In this document: piece by piece, positions 1-8,477 of the stretch | Position numbering within the stretch: the stretch's first letter is position 1 | Layout of the letters: every line of letters starts with the position of its first letter | DNA from: Acanthamoeba lenticulata | Taxonomy: Eukaryota; Discosea; Longamoebia; Acanthamoebidae | NCBI GenBank assembly: GCA_002179805.1 | Contig: NAVB01001955.1 | Span: forward strand, 1 to 23,353 | Length of the DNA: 23,353 bases | Reading direction: 5' to 3' | Program-made: the position numbers and the translations under genes | Notes under the pieces: generated by a model | What the model was told of the DNA's origin: nothing | Database searches by the model: none | The model's input: the letters and a program-made list of their open reading frames with translations, nothing else

Positions 1-1701
1 GTTTTGTTAAATGATTGCCGCAATTAATTGGGGAAAAGAGAGAGGCCTCGCGTACTGGTCGGAGCCTCCGATGGCTTCGGTGAGGGTCAGGAGGAAGTAG
101 TAGTGGCCCTTCGGGTCCGCCGAGATCTCCTCGCACGCCCCAAACGTTTTCTGCAAGCATTCCCCCCCCCATCTTGGCCGTTAATCAAAAAAGAATGATG
201 ACAACTTCAACGAAACGAAAAGGGCGGTTTGGGGGGGGACGTGCCGTGAGCTCCCGACGGCCGTCGGCGGTGGCGAGCTTGGCCATGAGGAGGCTCGTCG
301 CGCGCCGCACCGTCTCCACGCACGCCGGCGCTGCGCCACGAATCCACAAATGAGCTCATGCGACCCATCCAACGACCCGAGGCGGAGGGACAACGACGGG
401 TGAGGAGGAGGAGGAGGAGGGGGAGGGGCGCACAGGCGGCGGTGGAGAAGACGCTGTAGTACTGCGTGAAGTTGAGGGACGCGTAGGTGGGTCCGCTCGG
501 TGCCACGCTGCCCACCACGAGGTTCGGATACTTGGCCCTGCGCGCGTGTGTGTTTTGTGTGAGCGCGCTCGCCGTTGTTGTTGCAGTTGTGGTGGTTGCT
601 CAGGGGCGCGCATCGTCGTCTTCAACGCCACGGCGGAGGCGGAGGCTCTTTGTTGGGGAAGAAGAGAGGTCTTGGGGGATGAGAGGTGCTTCACGAACCG
701 GAACCAGGCGGAGAGGGCTCCCGAGTAGGAGCAGCCCCACACGACCCACGGGCCCGGATGCGTCAGTGTCTTGTTGAACGTTACCAGGAAGTTGGCCGCA
801 TCGGCCAGCCTGTCAGCGGCGGGACGTACAAAAGAACGAAACGCGCCACCATTTAAAAACATTGTCGCTTTTCGTTTTTTTGTCGTTTTCATTATTCGAG
901 GGGGGGAAGGTGGAGACGTACGCCTGCCTGGACGAGAGGAGCGCAAGACTGGCGGTCGAGTAGTCGGGGGCGGGCATGCTGACTCCATAGAACCGATGCT
1001 CCAGCGCGATGTACAGCGCCCCTGTTTGGCCAAACCCAAGAAGGGGAAGCGATGAGTATTGGTCGCCTTGGCGCGAGTGGAGAGTGGATGGGGCGATAGA
1101 GTCTCGTTGCGTCTCTCCTAAGTTTGAGTGTGTGTGTGTGTGGAGTATGTGTACCGAACTGCTTGGCGAGGGAGCGCGGCAGGACAGTCTGGAAGTCGAA
1201 AAACTCGACGGGCGCCTCTCCGCCCAAGAAGACTAACAGACCACGTCCCCAACCCATCGCCGGCGCGCGTCAGCCAGAGCCCCCCCCCCCATACGCGAGG
1301 AGGCCACAGTGGAAGGAGGTAGGAGGGGAGAAGGGGAAGCACACGGAAGATGGGGCCGCCGGGCTTGTAGTATTCATCCGTCACGACGTACTTCTGCTGG
1401 TAGGTCTTGCTGTTCAACGGATCAAAGTGATCCACTTTCTGCTCCGGAGCTCCAAATCAGCAAAACGCTTCACAAATATAAATCAAGAAAAGGATCTGCT
1501 GCGGTAGGAACGCACCTGGGTGAAGTTGAAGACGAGGCCCTTGCCCTCTGGGGCGCTTTCGGCATGCGCGCGGTGAAGCGTCGTGCTGCGGTGCACGATA
1601 GGGTGTCTCTGCCGGTGCTCCGGAACGAAAGTCGCACCAGCCAGCACAAGCAGGAGGCATGCCGCCACGAACACGGCCTGCAGTGCCACAACCTTCTTCA
1701 T
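1..1701 (-). CDS. S28 family serine carboxypeptidase (lysosomal Pro-X carboxypeptidase-like), 3' end outside window
   Basis: Secreted or lysosomal serine peptidase of family S28, which removes C-terminal residues after proline or acts as a dipeptidyl peptidase. Exons (minus strand) 1516-1701, 1345-1438, 1155-1232, 922-1021, 699-809, 434-537, 245-330 and 150 to at least about 30; all phases agree. The start at 1701 (MKKVVALQAVFVAACLLLVL) gives a clear signal peptide; an in-frame ATG at 1713 would add four residues. Family blocks visible after joining: FNFTQKVDHFDPLN near residue 60, GGPIFLFLGGEAP across exons 2-3, EHRFYGVS, and the nucleophile motif GCSYSG with Ser180, then AWFRAKYPNLVVGSVAPSGP. 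The charge-relay Asp and His expected near the C terminus are not seen, so the gene should continue past position 1; the in-frame stop at 7-9 probably lies in an intron. Intron 7 appears to start with GC. Expression and exact substrate cannot be judged. Confidence 0.85.
151..244 (-). other. Probable GC-AG intron (intron 7 of the S28 peptidase gene)
   Basis: The exon before it ends ...GRRELT at 245 in phase 0 and the next begins KTFGACEE at 150 in phase 0, the expected family order. The only donor at that join is GCACGT; the GT a few bases later would shift the frame. The acceptor is CTTGCAG. On the RNA strand the intron has a C8 run 6 nt after the donor and a G9 run 11 nt before the exon, which could pair and bring the two splice sites together. 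Confidence 0.6.
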
Positions 1702-2046
1702 CTTTGTTGGCAAAGTGGCAATGTAGTGTTTGGCGCCGAATTGAGTTCCTTCGCCGTTCGTGGGCCGACCAATTCAAATTGTCGTGGTCGGCCCACGAAC
1801 GGCGAAGGAACTTTCGACCTCCAGAATCCTGCCCCAAGAGAAGAAGGGGACAACAAGAAGAAGGCTTTGGCTTACAGGTGGCATGAGAGGGCTCGTAATA
1901 AATAAACAAAAGAAGAACAATAAGCCGCCGCGGACACCTCAGCCGCCTCCCTTTTTGGAGAAGAAGAGGAGAGGAGAGAGAGGCGGTGGGGCCGCTGCGC
2001 GCTCAGGCAGAGAAGAGAGAGAGAAGACTCAACGACGAACGAGAGA
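1702..2046. other. Spacer between the S28 peptidase and H+-ATPase genes
   Basis: Both flanking genes read on the minus strand, so this holds the 3' flank of the H+-ATPase gene and the promoter and 5' leader of the peptidase gene. The main recognisable structure is a long perfect inverted repeat at 1744-1812. The part next to the ATPase stop is purine-rich on the plus strand (pyrimidine-rich in the transcript). I see no TATA box or RNA gene that I can support. Confidence 0.6.
1744..1812. repeat. Perfect 28-bp inverted repeat with 13-nt loop
   Basis: The left arm at 1744-1771 begins AGTTCCTTCGCC and ends GGGCCGACCA. Its exact reverse complement is at 1785-1812. The 13 nt between contain ATTCAAATT. 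Pairing stops at both ends of the arms. It lies 43 nt upstream of the peptidase start codon, so it is either promoter DNA or a very stable hairpin in the 5' leader. It could be a small palindromic mobile element, but no clear target duplication flanks it. Confidence 0.9.
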
Positions 2047-5000
2047 TTAGTCGTCGCTGGTGGCCTCGTCGCTCTCGTCGTCGCTGAGCCGTTTGAGCTT
2101 CTTTTGCTCGGGCTTGAGGCTCTTGTTGAGCCCGCTCGACTTGCGCGAGGGCACCGCGCCGCTTCGTCGGCTCGACGTGAGCGCGCCAGAGGAGCCGGAG
2201 CTGGTGCCGCTCTCTTGCGCCTTGCCGCCCTCCTTGTTGCCCTCCTTGTCGGCGGCGTCGCTGTCTTCGCCGCCGTGCTTGAACTTGGCCATCATCTTGG
2301 CCTTGAGCTGGTGCGGGATGTGGGCCAGGTCACCGGCCGTCACAACGTGCTCCTCCCACTCGTTCTCGTGCTCGTGCTCATCGCCAGGCAGGCGCTTGTG
2401 CTGGTGGCCGTGCACGAGCTGGAAGTGGAGCGACAGCTTGTGCTTGAAGAACAGCAGCTCGCCGCGCATGAGCGAGCGCACGAGGATCTTGAGCACATCC
2501 ATCAGCGGATACCTGTTGTGCCATCATTGTGTGCCGCTGGTCAGCACACCACCCGAAAATCGAGGAAAAGAAAAGAGAAATAAACATGAGCCGAAGAAGG
2601 AAGAGGAGGCGCACCAGATGATGAACCAGACCCAGCCGACGAGGATGTACCAGGGCCCAGAGCCTTCAAAATCGGTCGACTTGTCGTCCGGGAAGCCGTT
2701 GAGACCCCAGACGCACAAGATGGTGGCGGCAGTCTGGGCCACGATGAAGGCGATCACGGGAGCGACACCCGGGCGCTCCCGCCAGAACAGCCACGAGAAG
2801 CCGTGCGTGCGCGTCACAAACACAGTCGACAGACCCGAGACGGACACCTGCAAAAATAAAATAAAACAGTTAAAAACAGAGAAACAGACTAGGCGTATGA
2901 AGCAGAAGAAGAAAGTGGTACCTGGAGGTAGATGAGACCGCGCGCCTCAGCGTCGGTGAGGGCCGGCAGGCCGAACCACCTCTGGAAGCTGTCGGTGTAG
3001 ACGGCCAAGTGGAAGAGCACGATCGTAGAGATGGTCAGGTACACGCCCAACACAATCGCCGTGCCGAAGATCTCGAGCAGGTTCCACCGCTCGGGCGTTC
3101 GTGAAGGCTGTACATTGTAACAATAGTAATAATAAAAGATTAATCGAAAGAAGAAAGAAAAAGAAAAGGCCATTAATGGCAAGGGGATGGGAAGGCCTGT
3201 TACCTTGACTTTGTCCTTGGCGATGGTCAACATGGAGCCGTCGTTGAAGATGGCCAGGAGCACGCAGGCGATGGTGGGGAAATACCAATCGTAGGCCAGG
3301 GTCAGGATGCCGAACGTGAGCACGACACGCACGCACACCGAGATCGAGTACATGCAGTAGTTCTGCAGCCGCCGCATCAAAAGAAAAAGCCCACGACGTT
3401 AGAGGGAATTCGTGGCGATGAATGTGGGTGGAATGTGGAAGCGAGTTGGGGTACCTTCATCCTCTGGAAAATCTTACGGGAGCCGATAATGGCGTCGACG
3501 ATGACGGAGAGACCCTCCTCAGCAAGCACAATGTCCGACGCGCCGCGGGCGGCGTCGGTGGCTCCGGACACGGCGATACCGATGTTGGCCTTCTTGAGGG
3601 CCGGGGCGTCGTTGACACCGTCACCCGTCATGCCCACGATACGGCTGCCGCGCTGCAGGTACTCGACAATCGAATACTTGTCCTCCGGGAACACCTGCGC
3701 GGCGTCACCAGCGATGGTTAGGCACGAATTTCTTTCTGCAAGAAAAGAAAATACAACAGGACGAGAAAAAGAAGAGGAAAAAGGAGAGCGGACCTCAGCA
3801 AAGCCGTCGGCTTCACAGACAATCTCGTAGAGGCCGAGGCCGGTCTCGTTGCGGGCCTTGGCCTCGTCCTTCATGTAGGCAGCGGGGAAGATGTTGCTGC
3901 CCATGCCCAACAGCTTGGCGGTCTCCTTGGCGATGGTGAGATGGTCGCCCGTGATCATCTTAACGCCCACGCCGAGGCCCTCGGTCTTGGCAATCATGTC
4001 GGCCGTGTCGTCGCGAGGAGGGTCGAACATGGGGATGAGGCCCGTCATGGTCCACTTCTTGCCGTGCTCGTCGGAGATGGCCACGCCCAGGGTACGGTAG
4101 CCAGATTTGCCGAGCTTCTCGATATCGCGGAGCACACGATCGGAGATCTTCTTCTTGTTCTCCGACATGTTGAGGATCACCTGCGGGGCGCCCTTGGCCG
4201 CGTGGAAGATCTCGCCGTCGGGGCTCTCCAGCTTGGCCACGGTCTTCTTACCCACCGGGTCGAACGGCTGGAAGTGGAGGATCGTGAACTTCTTGCGCTG
4301 CTCCCTCTGCTCGTCCGTCAGCGAACCGACCATCGCTGTGTTTTGTAAGTGGCGATACACGCACACACACCACCGAATTGCAAACGTCAGCCGCCGGTTG
4401 AATATTAAGAGGGGAGACACTGCAAAGCAGCCTTCAAGAAGCGTAGTTGCGTACCCACGTCGATGGCGTCACCGTTCTCGGGTTTGGCGGCGAGGGCAGC
4501 GTCGAAGATGACGTCAGCAAGTTCACCCACGTAGGCGACCGGATCCTTGACGGAAAGCTCGTTCTTGGTGAGGGTGCCAGTCTTATCCGAGCACAGAACT
4601 TCCATGCCAGCAATCTCCTCCACGACGGTCAGACGCGACACGATGGCCTTCTTCTTGGCCAGCGCCGAAGCGCCCAGAGCCATCGTGACGGACAAGACCG
4701 TGGGCATGGCAATGGGCAAACCGCCCACCACCAGCACCAGGATGTTGTTCAGCGGAGCGCAGGCACCATCAGACACGCCTGGGTTGCGCGGCACACAGTA
4801 TGAGCCGACATGAAGATTTAAAAAAGAAAAGAAAAAGGGAAGGAAAAATTATCGCACCAGTGCAGGGCTTGCCGCGGATGGCGAACTGGGTAATGAGCTC
4901 GGCCACGACACCAATGATGATGAAGGTGATGCAGAAGTAGGCAATCGACTTGAGGACCAGGTGGATGTGCGACTTCTTCTCCGAGCGGTTGACCAGATCA

Positions 5001-6132
5001 GCAGCCTTGCCAAAGAAGGTGTTCAGGCCGGTTCCGTGCACGATGGCCTTCATCTCACCCTGCTTGACGATGGAGCCCGAGTAGATCTCGTCACCCGGGA
5101 AGCGGTTCACCGGGATGGACTCGCCCGTCAGCGAGGACTGATCGATCTTGAGGGAGTCACCGTCATCGAGGATGAAGCAGTCGGCCGGTACGACGTCGCC
5201 CAAACGCAGCAGAACGACATCACCCGGAACGAGCTCCACAGACGGCGTTCCGGCCACGACCTCGCCGTTCCGCAGACACTTACACGTGGGCGCGAGCGCG
5301 CTTTGCAGAGCCGCTACTGCGTTACCCGAAGAGTAGTCTTCGTAGAAACCTGTTTTTTGATTAAATTTTTAATAAATTTTTGTTAAATAAGGTAAATATT
5401 AGGGAAAAAAGATTAAAAAACTGAAAGACTGCAAGGGAAGAACGTACCGATGCAGGCATTGAGGATCAGAAGACCAGCGATCAGCAGGCCGTCAACGTAG
5501 TCGACCAGCACAAAGGAAAGGATTGCAGCAAATTCCATAGCCCTGTAGGATGAGAGATTTTGTCAGTTTGCAATGAAAACCACGGTGGATTTCCAGCAAA
5601 ACTCCGACATCAAAACAGATTTGGTGGGGTAACGAACCAGGACAGCGGATTCCAGAAGAAGTACAAAAACTTGAGGATGAGACTTTCCTTCTTCGAGGGC
5701 AGCGCGTTAGGGCCGAACTCGGCAAGCCGTTTCTGTAGTTAAAGGCTTTGATTAGCGGCCGATTATCACTGATCTAAAGAGCAAATTTCAAAAAGAGAGA
5801 AGTAGTGTGGTTATGGCAAGGGCGCAAGGGACACATACTGCGGCCTCCTCGTTGGTCAGGCCGTCACGGTTGTAGCCCTCTCCCATACCCGCAAGAACCT
5901 CGTCTACGCGCGCCTTGTACTTGGCCTTTTGGGCAGCAAGCTTAGCGTGCGGATCTTCTTCATCTTCCGATTCAGATGCTGGCTTTTGCTTGTCCTTCTT
6001 GCTCTTGGACTTCTTCCCCTTCTTGGTATCCTTTTTCGCATCTTTCTTCTGCTTATCGTCGTCGCTGCTGTAGTCGTGGCTAAGAGCCTCTTCCTCCTGT
6101 TTGGAGGGCTCCTCTGAGTCCGAGCTCGACAT
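2047..6132 (-). CDS. Plasma-membrane type P3A H+-transporting ATPase
   Basis: Pumps protons out across the plasma (or vacuolar) membrane using ATP through an aspartyl-phosphate intermediate. Eleven exons, all phases consistent: 5839-6132, 5638-5732, 5448-5542, 4858-5349, 4455-4778, 3794-4335, 3455-3694, 3204-3362, 2922-3107, 2615-2847, 2047-2512; 1041 residues. Visible motifs: TGES in the actuator domain, M4 motif PIAMP, phosphorylation site SDKTGTLT with Asp390, KGAPQ in the nucleotide-binding domain, TGDGVNDAP, and Asp735 in M6 (AIFNDGS), which matches the proton-binding Asp of plant and fungal pumps and argues for H+ rather than Na+/K+ or Ca2+. The N terminus (about 98 residues) is acidic then lysine-rich ([14 protein letters not shown]). 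The C-terminal tail of about 150 residues is Ser/Glu/Lys-rich and ends in [12 protein letters not shown]; such tails regulate P3A pumps. The 99-nt intron 3695-3793 has no in-frame stop. The start at 6132 is the first Met in good context. Confidence 0.93.
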
Positions 6133-6427
6133 GACGCCGATCTCTGTGTGTGTGTGGTGTGTGCGGGTCTCGAGAGATGGGTGAACGATGCGCCGGCGCA
6201 CACACGGCTGGTCGTTGGGGTCAACGGAGAAAAGAAAAAAAAGGCTGTGAAAGAGGGCTCCGGAATTTCGTTCTTATGCGTGACCCCGGCTGGCTTTCCT
6301 GCATTGGCTGGTTTTTTGGCTTTCCGGCACCACCATGCGGATATCTTTGATTGGATCGCAAATACTCACCCACGGCCCGTGTAGTTTCCGGAGGTTAGGC
6401 CTTCGGGGCCATGTTGCCTTTCGCAGG
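6133..6427. other. 5' flank of the H+-ATPase gene up to the transposon
   Basis: Leader and promoter side of the minus-strand ATPase gene. Next to its start codon the transcript strand carries a CA-rich run (CACACACACAGAG). The rest holds no open frame I can support. GGCCTTCGGGGCC at about 6399-6412 can fold as a short hairpin. Before the transposon landed this was part of one divergent promoter region of roughly 530 bp shared with the macrodomain gene. Confidence 0.5.
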
Positions 6428-6429
6428 TA

Positions 6430-6458
6430 TTGATGTTCCCGAAATTTTTGGGTCCAAG
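6430..6458 (+). repeat. Left terminal inverted repeat of the transposon
   Basis: TTGATGTTCCCGAAATT, then TT, then TGGGTCCAAG. It matches the reverse complement of 8214-8242 at 27 of 29 positions; the differing dinucleotide is TT here and CC at the right end. It is preceded by TA. Confidence 0.93.
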
Positions 6459-6510
6459 TGCCGACTTTTCATGACTCTAGAGCCGAGAAAGGTGGTGCTG
6501 GTGGCGCAAA

Positions 6511-7995
6511 ATGATGAACCTTTGCCGTCAAATAAAAAAGCCAACAGACAGACAAGGTGCAAAAATCTTGACTCTATTGCTTCATATGAGCACCACACCA
6601 ACACCAGTCGTTGAACTGCCTCGAGTCGAACCGGAGGAAGTCTTGGCCACCTTACGGGTCGAGAACGAAGCGCTGACCAAGGAGTGGCAAGAGATCCATG
6701 AAAAGGCCATCACCACGTTGGCCAAACGAGATGAAAACGAGCGCAAGCGACGGGCCCTCGAGAAGCACATCTCTGCATGTGGCCCTACAGAAAAGGAGAA
6801 AGGGCCTCCTGCAAAGCGCAAGAAGCACGAGCCGATTAGCTCCCAGATCAAGGCGCTCATCATCCACCAAATCCTCGAAGTGGGTGAGCTTACCTGGCAA
6901 CAAGCAGCAGAGCTCTACCAAGTCTCGAAGAGCTCTGTGCAACGCATCGTCCACGAGGCACGAGAGGAAGCAGCACGAAAGCTTGCCTGTGCACTCCATG
7001 AACCAGCTCCACCTGCTCCTGTCACGAAGCGCAAAGGGCGTAAATCAGTCCTCGATGGCGAAGATCTGGTGGAGATTCTGGGTTGGATTGAAGATCGCCC
7101 TTCGATGACACTGAAAGAAGTGCGTGAGCATGCTGCAGTCGACCTGCAGAAGAAAGTCAGCAAGTCCACCCTCGAGCGCACGTTCAACACTCTTGACATC
7201 ATGTACAAGAACATGACGTTGATCCCGGCCAAGTGGAATGAAGAGAGTGTCCTCAACGCCCGGCAGCACTACGTTCGTGACGAAGTGCGCAACTTTCTTG
7301 GTCGGCCGCTGGTCTTCGTCGATGAAAGCGCTTTCAACCTGCACCTCGTGGCCAAGAAAGGGCGGGCTTCTCGAGGAGAGCCTGCTCGCCTGAGTGTGCT
7401 GCCCAAGCGAACGAATCTGACGCTCATCGGGGCTTTGGCACGTACCGGCATCATCTTCTCGAAGTTGATCGATTCACAAGAGTCGAAAGGGAAGCGTGGT
7501 GTCAACGCAGACGACTTTCGCCTCTTCCTCCTTGACCTGCGCAAGCATCTTCCCGAATCGGCGGTGATTCTCCTCGACAATGCGTCCATCCACAAGACTG
7601 ACGTGGTCAACGACACTTTCGATCTTCTTCGATCTGACGGGTTCGAAGTGCTCTTCCTTCCTCCGTACTCGCCCTTCTTGAATCCAATCGAGTACGCCTT
7701 CTCGAAGATCAAGGGGGCTGTGCGCACAATGCCGTTCCACAACAAAAGTGAGCTCGTGGACGCCATCAACAACGCCCTCACCACCGTCACGGCAACTGAC
7801 GCGCGAGATTGGTTTACGCACATGATTCGCTACTATCAGCAATGTGCACTTGGCTTGCCCTTCACTGGGAAGCCCCTCAAACCGACCATCTTCGAGACTG
7901 CTCCGCCTCCGACCGCTGTGCAACGTCACCAGTGGGAGGCATCTGTCTCCACCGAGGCCCAACCAGCTGTCCCTCGTATCACGCCAGCACCTTAA
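6511..7995 (+). CDS. Tc1/mariner-type DD37E transposase
   Basis: Cuts and re-inserts the surrounding element at TA sites. 494 codons without introns; an internal ATG at 6586 (MSTTPTPVVE) would give 469 residues and may be the real start, since the first 25 residues look unconserved. In order: a charged helical/coiled-coil segment (about residues 35-90), a basic linker (PPAKRKKHE), a helix-turn-helix (about 110-155; TWQQAAELYQVSKSSVQRIV) for binding the ends, a second helical DNA-binding part (about 170-240), then the DDE_3-type catalytic core. Catalytic residues visible: Asp271 in FVDESAF, Asp356 in LLDNASIH and Glu394 in LNPIEYAFSKIK, with 37 residues between the last two, hence DD37E. Stop TAA at 7993-7995, no internal break. 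It has no intron, unlike most neighbours. Active or recently active is inferred from intact frame and ends. Confidence 0.93.
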   Translation: MMNLCRQIKKPTDRQGAKILTLLLHMSTTPTPVVELPRVEPEEVLATLRVENEALTKEWQEIHEKAITTLAKRDENERKRRALEKHISACGPTEKEKGPPAKRKKHEPISSQIKALIIHQILEVGELTWQQAAELYQVSKSSVQRIVHEAREEAARKLACALHEPAPPAPVTKRKGRKSVLDGEDLVEILGWIEDRPSMTLKEVREHAAVDLQKKVSKSTLERTFNTLDIMYKNMTLIPAKWNEESVLNARQHYVRDEVRNFLGRPLVFVDESAFNLHLVAKKGRASRGEPARLSVLPKRTNLTLIGALARTGIIFSKLIDSQESKGKRGVNADDFRLFLLDLRKHLPESAVILLDNASIHKTDVVNDTFDLLRSDGFEVLFLPPYSPFLNPIEYAFSKIKGAVRTMPFHNKSELVDAINNALTTVTATDARDWFTHMIRYYQQCALGLPFTGKPLKPTIFETAPPPTAVQRHQWEASVSTEAQPAVPRITPAP

Positions 7996-8213
7996 CCTTC
8001 TTTTTCTTAATTCTTCTCCTGCTTGCTCCCACATCGACTCGGATCTCTGCGCTTCGTCGCTCGCTCGCAAAAGCGGCCTTTTCTTTCTCCCAATACAACT
8101 CTTTTTCTTTCCCTTTTCTTGAGTCTTTTTTGCGATTTTGGGTTCAGGCTTTTTGCGGAGGCTCGGCGCAAAGCCTTGGGTCTGCGGCTGCACAAATTCA
8201 ACCTTTTTGCTGG

Positions 8214-8242
8214 CTTGGACCCAGGAATTTCGGGAACATCAA
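8214..8242 (-). repeat. Right terminal inverted repeat of the transposon
   Basis: Reverse complement of the left end at 27 of 29 positions, followed directly by the TA at 8243-8244. Confidence 0.93.
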
Positions 8243-8244
8243 TA

Positions 8245-8477
8245 CCCGTGCCAAGATGCGGTTGCGGGCCGAGTGGAACCTTTCCCTTGCGGGGGATTGC
8301 GCGCTTGCGACGTACGCGACCGTACGCTTCGGCCGCGAGACTGTCGTGGTGCGGCCTCGCCGCCACACAGATGGCGGAAGAGCTTTTCTTGGGTGATTCT
8401 TGGAATGCTTATTGAAGAACAGAAGTGAAATCGTGGTTGGTTATTGGTAGCGGCTTGCAAAAAAGCCAGAGAAAGCA
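8245..8477. other. 5' flank of the macrodomain gene, right of the transposon
   Basis: GC-rich stretch containing the promoter and leader of the macrodomain gene at 8478. It contains two copies of CGTACGCG/CGTACGCT close together (about 8309-8330). No coding frame is supported. Confidence 0.45.

Larger units (their letters stand above)
6430..8242 (+). mobile_element. Complete Tc1/mariner (IS630 superfamily) DNA transposon, about 1.8 kb
   Basis: The element starts TTGATGTTCCCGAAATT and ends with the inverse, and TA flanks both ends (6428-6429 and 8243-8244), the classic target duplication of this superfamily. The 29-bp terminal inverted repeats differ at two positions only, and the single transposase frame between them is unbroken. 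This combination suggests a recent insertion that may still be mobile. It lies between the divergent H+-ATPase and macrodomain genes, about 0.3 kb and 0.24 kb from their start codons. Confidence 0.93.

Noticed and set aside
356..1039. 227-codon minus-strand frame within the S28 gene
   Set aside because: It contains exon 5 (the GCSYSG part) but reads through introns on both sides; the spliced model explains it.
1128..1142. GT-repeat tract
   Set aside because: Short simple repeat inside S28 intron 3; no sign of function.
2060..2935. 291-codon plus-strand frame opposite the H+-ATPase 3' end
   Set aside because: It runs across confirmed exons and introns of the ATPase gene on the other strand and shows no family motif.
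6259..6268. GGAATTTCG in the left flank, similar to the inner part of the transposon end
   Set aside because: Only nine bases match and neither the terminal TTGATG nor a TA is present, so a nested or older end is not supported.
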